Shown here one piece after another: positions 61,939-64,000 of a stretch of DNA of 64,000 bases (its first letter is position 1; the number at the start of each line of letters is the position of its first letter). Under the pieces are notes generated by a model. The model ran no database searches and had not been told where the DNA came from. It saw only the letters and a program-made list of their open reading frames with translations. The position numbers and the translations under genes were made by a program. Source of the DNA: Heliocidaris tuberculata (Eukaryota; Echinodermata; Echinoidea; Camarodonta; Echinometridae); assembly GCA_025618425.1 (NCBI GenBank), contig CM046847.1:14237468-14301467 (forward strand), in the 5' to 3' direction.

Positions 61939-63242
61939 TCAGCGTTGCCTTCAGGGTACAAACCATTTAGCCTCTAGGTCCTTCTTTACAACCTCAAGCT
62001 GTATTGATGATTCACTGGAGATGATAGTTTTCTGAGGTATTTTTTTGTTACATGAAATTTGTGCATTATCCTTTCACAATGAGTTTAGTCTACACATGCG
62101 TGACCCAGTTTTGTCAGTGCTTCATTTTTGTAAAGCTTTCTTTTTATAAACCTATGAAGCTAAAATGATTTGTTAGAAATGTTGTAAAACATGAAGAAAA
62201 AGGATGTTTTGGGAGTGATAATATATAAGGATAAGAGGTAGAGAAAAATCACATTGTTTACAATTGTATTTTAATGTTTATGTTACCTGACTGCCAAGAA
62301 AACAAGTACATGAGTAGGTACACCAGTGGATCTACTTTATGGCTATATACATGTACATGTAAGTCCTTTCTGAGGGATTTGGTATTTAAGGATAATCATT
62401 CTGTAAAAGTGCATTTTTGGGATCTCCCGGTTACAAAACCACTACTGCTGAGCCATCATACCTCCATACCTCCATGCTTTTATGATAATGTCATATATTG
62501 TTATACCATAAACTGAATAATAAGCTTTCCAAAAGTGAACTTGTGGTTACCCATTCCTTGGGGATATAAAACCCTATTGTTCACATGCCTGAGCCCATCA
62601 AATTGAGGCAGTGGTCAAGCAAATTGATTTTCCACCTGTTTAATATTGGCAAGCAAAGCATTTTAATTTTACATACTTGTGTATATGTTAGTCAAAGGAA
62701 GTGTGCAAGTGCTGGCAGGCATGTGCATTCTAGATTAAAGGTGGCATCCATTGCATAAGAGTGAAAGTAATACAAAAATTATCAGTTGTATAGAAGAATG
62801 AACAGAAAAACAAAATCAAAAGGTAATAACAAGAAACTAAAGGGGAACAAAGCATGCAAAAGGAGATAGTTATTTTAGAAATTAAGTGTTATCATGTTCT
62901 TCTTTTGGATGTAGACAAGTTCAGACTTATTTGGAATCCACTGTCAACACATTTGACAGAGAATAGGAAAAAAGAAAGCTTGAGAAGCTTGGAGTTCCAA
63001 GAATTTTGCTGCATTGTACATATTTACTAAAATATTAAATAAATCTGAAAAAGCACCGTGGGCCTTACAAAAAATTGTACTCATCCTTTAACACATGTAC
63101 TTGAACAATTCTAATCCAGAAAAATAGGTACCCTCAAAACAGGATGCATCTTCTATGACAATTGGAGGTACAAAAATTAACAGGTTCATGCTTTGCTGAC
63201 ATACATGTAGTTGTTTGGGAATTTTGGCAAAAAGAAAAGAGA

Positions 63243-63267
63243 AGAGAGAGAGAGAGAGAGAGAGAGA
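63243..63267. repeat. (GA)n microsatellite
   Basis: GA dinucleotide run followed by about ten A residues. Confidence 0.9.
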
Positions 63268-64000
63268 AAAAAAAAGTTGTGCTAAAAGTCATGCTAATAG
63301 AGTTACTCTACTTCAAAACATACAATCTAATCACTCAACCCATTCACTCATCTCTCTTGATTAGTTTTAATCCTGCTCGGCAGGCCTCTGTCAGACAGCT
63401 TTACTTGTCACATAACCCCTTTCATGTTTGTGGCCGGTGTGGTTTTAGTGTAGACCAAGGAAACAGCACTCAATCTGGACCAAAATTGTATACATTTCAT
63501 ATCATGTCATCAACATTGGTTTGTATGGTTAAGGTATAAAGTCTGGCATTCACGGATTTGTATGAATAGGCCTGAGTCATCACGGGTTTTTCGAAACCCG
63601 GGTTTGACTCGAAAATTTCGGCCGGAAACCGGGTACTCGACCGAGAATTCCCCCACAACAGAAAATTGAGTGTATGCAAGGACAGGAGTCAAGGTAAAAA
63701 ATGCTAAACTAATAATGCAACGTAGACGACAGTTACTGACTCCAAATCAATAAAACAATGCTTTTTGTTGGATAAATAACATTTCAAAATAAAAAATGAA
63801 ACATTTAGAATAACAGCCAAAGGTCTAAAATTAAAGGCTGAAAGTGAAAATCAAGCTTCATGGTACCAAAAGCCTTCAGAAGTGAAAGTCAGAATGTGAG
63901 AGTAGTTTCACTACTAGTACCACCGCACACATGCCGAGCAGACTGTTGAATTACCAAGTAAAGTGCCTTCACTCTCTAAAAATCAGCAAGAATAAAATAT

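Larger units (their letters stand above)
59523..64000 (+). other. Start of prominin intron 11; no exon 12 found
   Basis: After the donor GTAAGT I searched all frames for a segment that completes a GC-phase codon and encodes TM4, and saw none. The stretch holds the elements listed, poly-A (61909-61935), a (GA)n run (63243-63267) and AT-rich DNA. GGTTTTTCGAAACCCGGGTT near 63587 is a short palindromic GC-rich patch of unknown origin. Confidence 0.7.

Noticed and set aside
62274..62516. Candidate for prominin exon 12
   Set aside because: It encodes no transmembrane segment like TM4, and no acceptor in the right phase leads to a GG-rich helix.
63580..63650. GC-rich palindromic patch (AACCCGGGTTTGACTCG) as a regulatory site
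   Set aside because: It resembles the short GC-rich cores of decayed repeats, and no promoter or conserved context supports a regulatory role.

Overview
This window is animal nuclear DNA dominated by one large, intron-rich gene on the + strand. Eleven exons between positions 5 and 59522 splice into a continuous reading frame of about 471 codons. I recognise it as the N-terminal half of a prominin (CD133 family): an N-terminal ectodomain, TM1, a Cys-rich cytosolic loop (CCRCCDRCGG), TM2, a long glycosylated coiled extracellular loop, TM3, and the start of the next cytosolic loop. All internal exons have AG/GT borders and compatible phases. The second half of the protein (TM4, second large loop, TM5, tail) was not found and should lie beyond position 64000. 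No other host gene, rRNA or canonical tRNA gene was seen.

The organism is most likely a marine invertebrate, probably a deuterostome such as an echinoderm. This is an inference from low GC content, very frequent TACATGTA/ACATGTACATGT runs, many short inverted-repeat elements and the large introns. The species cannot be fixed from the sequence alone.

Layout: exon 1 (5-221); intron 1 of 16 kb with a 2.3-2.8 kb tandem duplication (668-5764), a 386-bp duplication (5765-6530), a TTAA-flanked palindromic element (9246-9830), two TTAA elements back to back (14065-14954) and a palindromic element with an 8-bp target duplication (15617-15897). Exon 2 (16296-16378) is followed by an element cluster (16425-18221) and exon 3 (18380-18585). 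Intron 3 (13.7 kb) holds an element with a perfect 8-bp duplication (19357-19619), nested elements (24104-25192), a tRNA-derived SINE (27265-27450) and fragments. Exons 4 and 5 lie at 32289-33304. Intron 5 (9.5 kb) holds a second SINE and a 1.75-kb TIR element filled with a polypyrimidine minisatellite (39977-41724). Exons 6 and 7 lie at 42819-43468. Intron 7 holds a TIR element built of ~155-bp tandem units (46047-48180), split by an antisense non-LTR retrotransposon fragment. Exon 8 (50221-50292) has a very long poly-T acceptor tract. Intron 8 holds hairpins, decayed tandem repeats and nested elements. Exons 9-11 lie at 57643-59522. From 59523 to the window end is the start of intron 11.

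Apart from prominin, the content is mobile-element and satellite biology. I found no evidence of a novel multi-gene system. The more unusual signals are non-autonomous elements that carry minisatellites, TTAA elements abutting on one shared TTAA, and many elements whose target duplications can be read directly.
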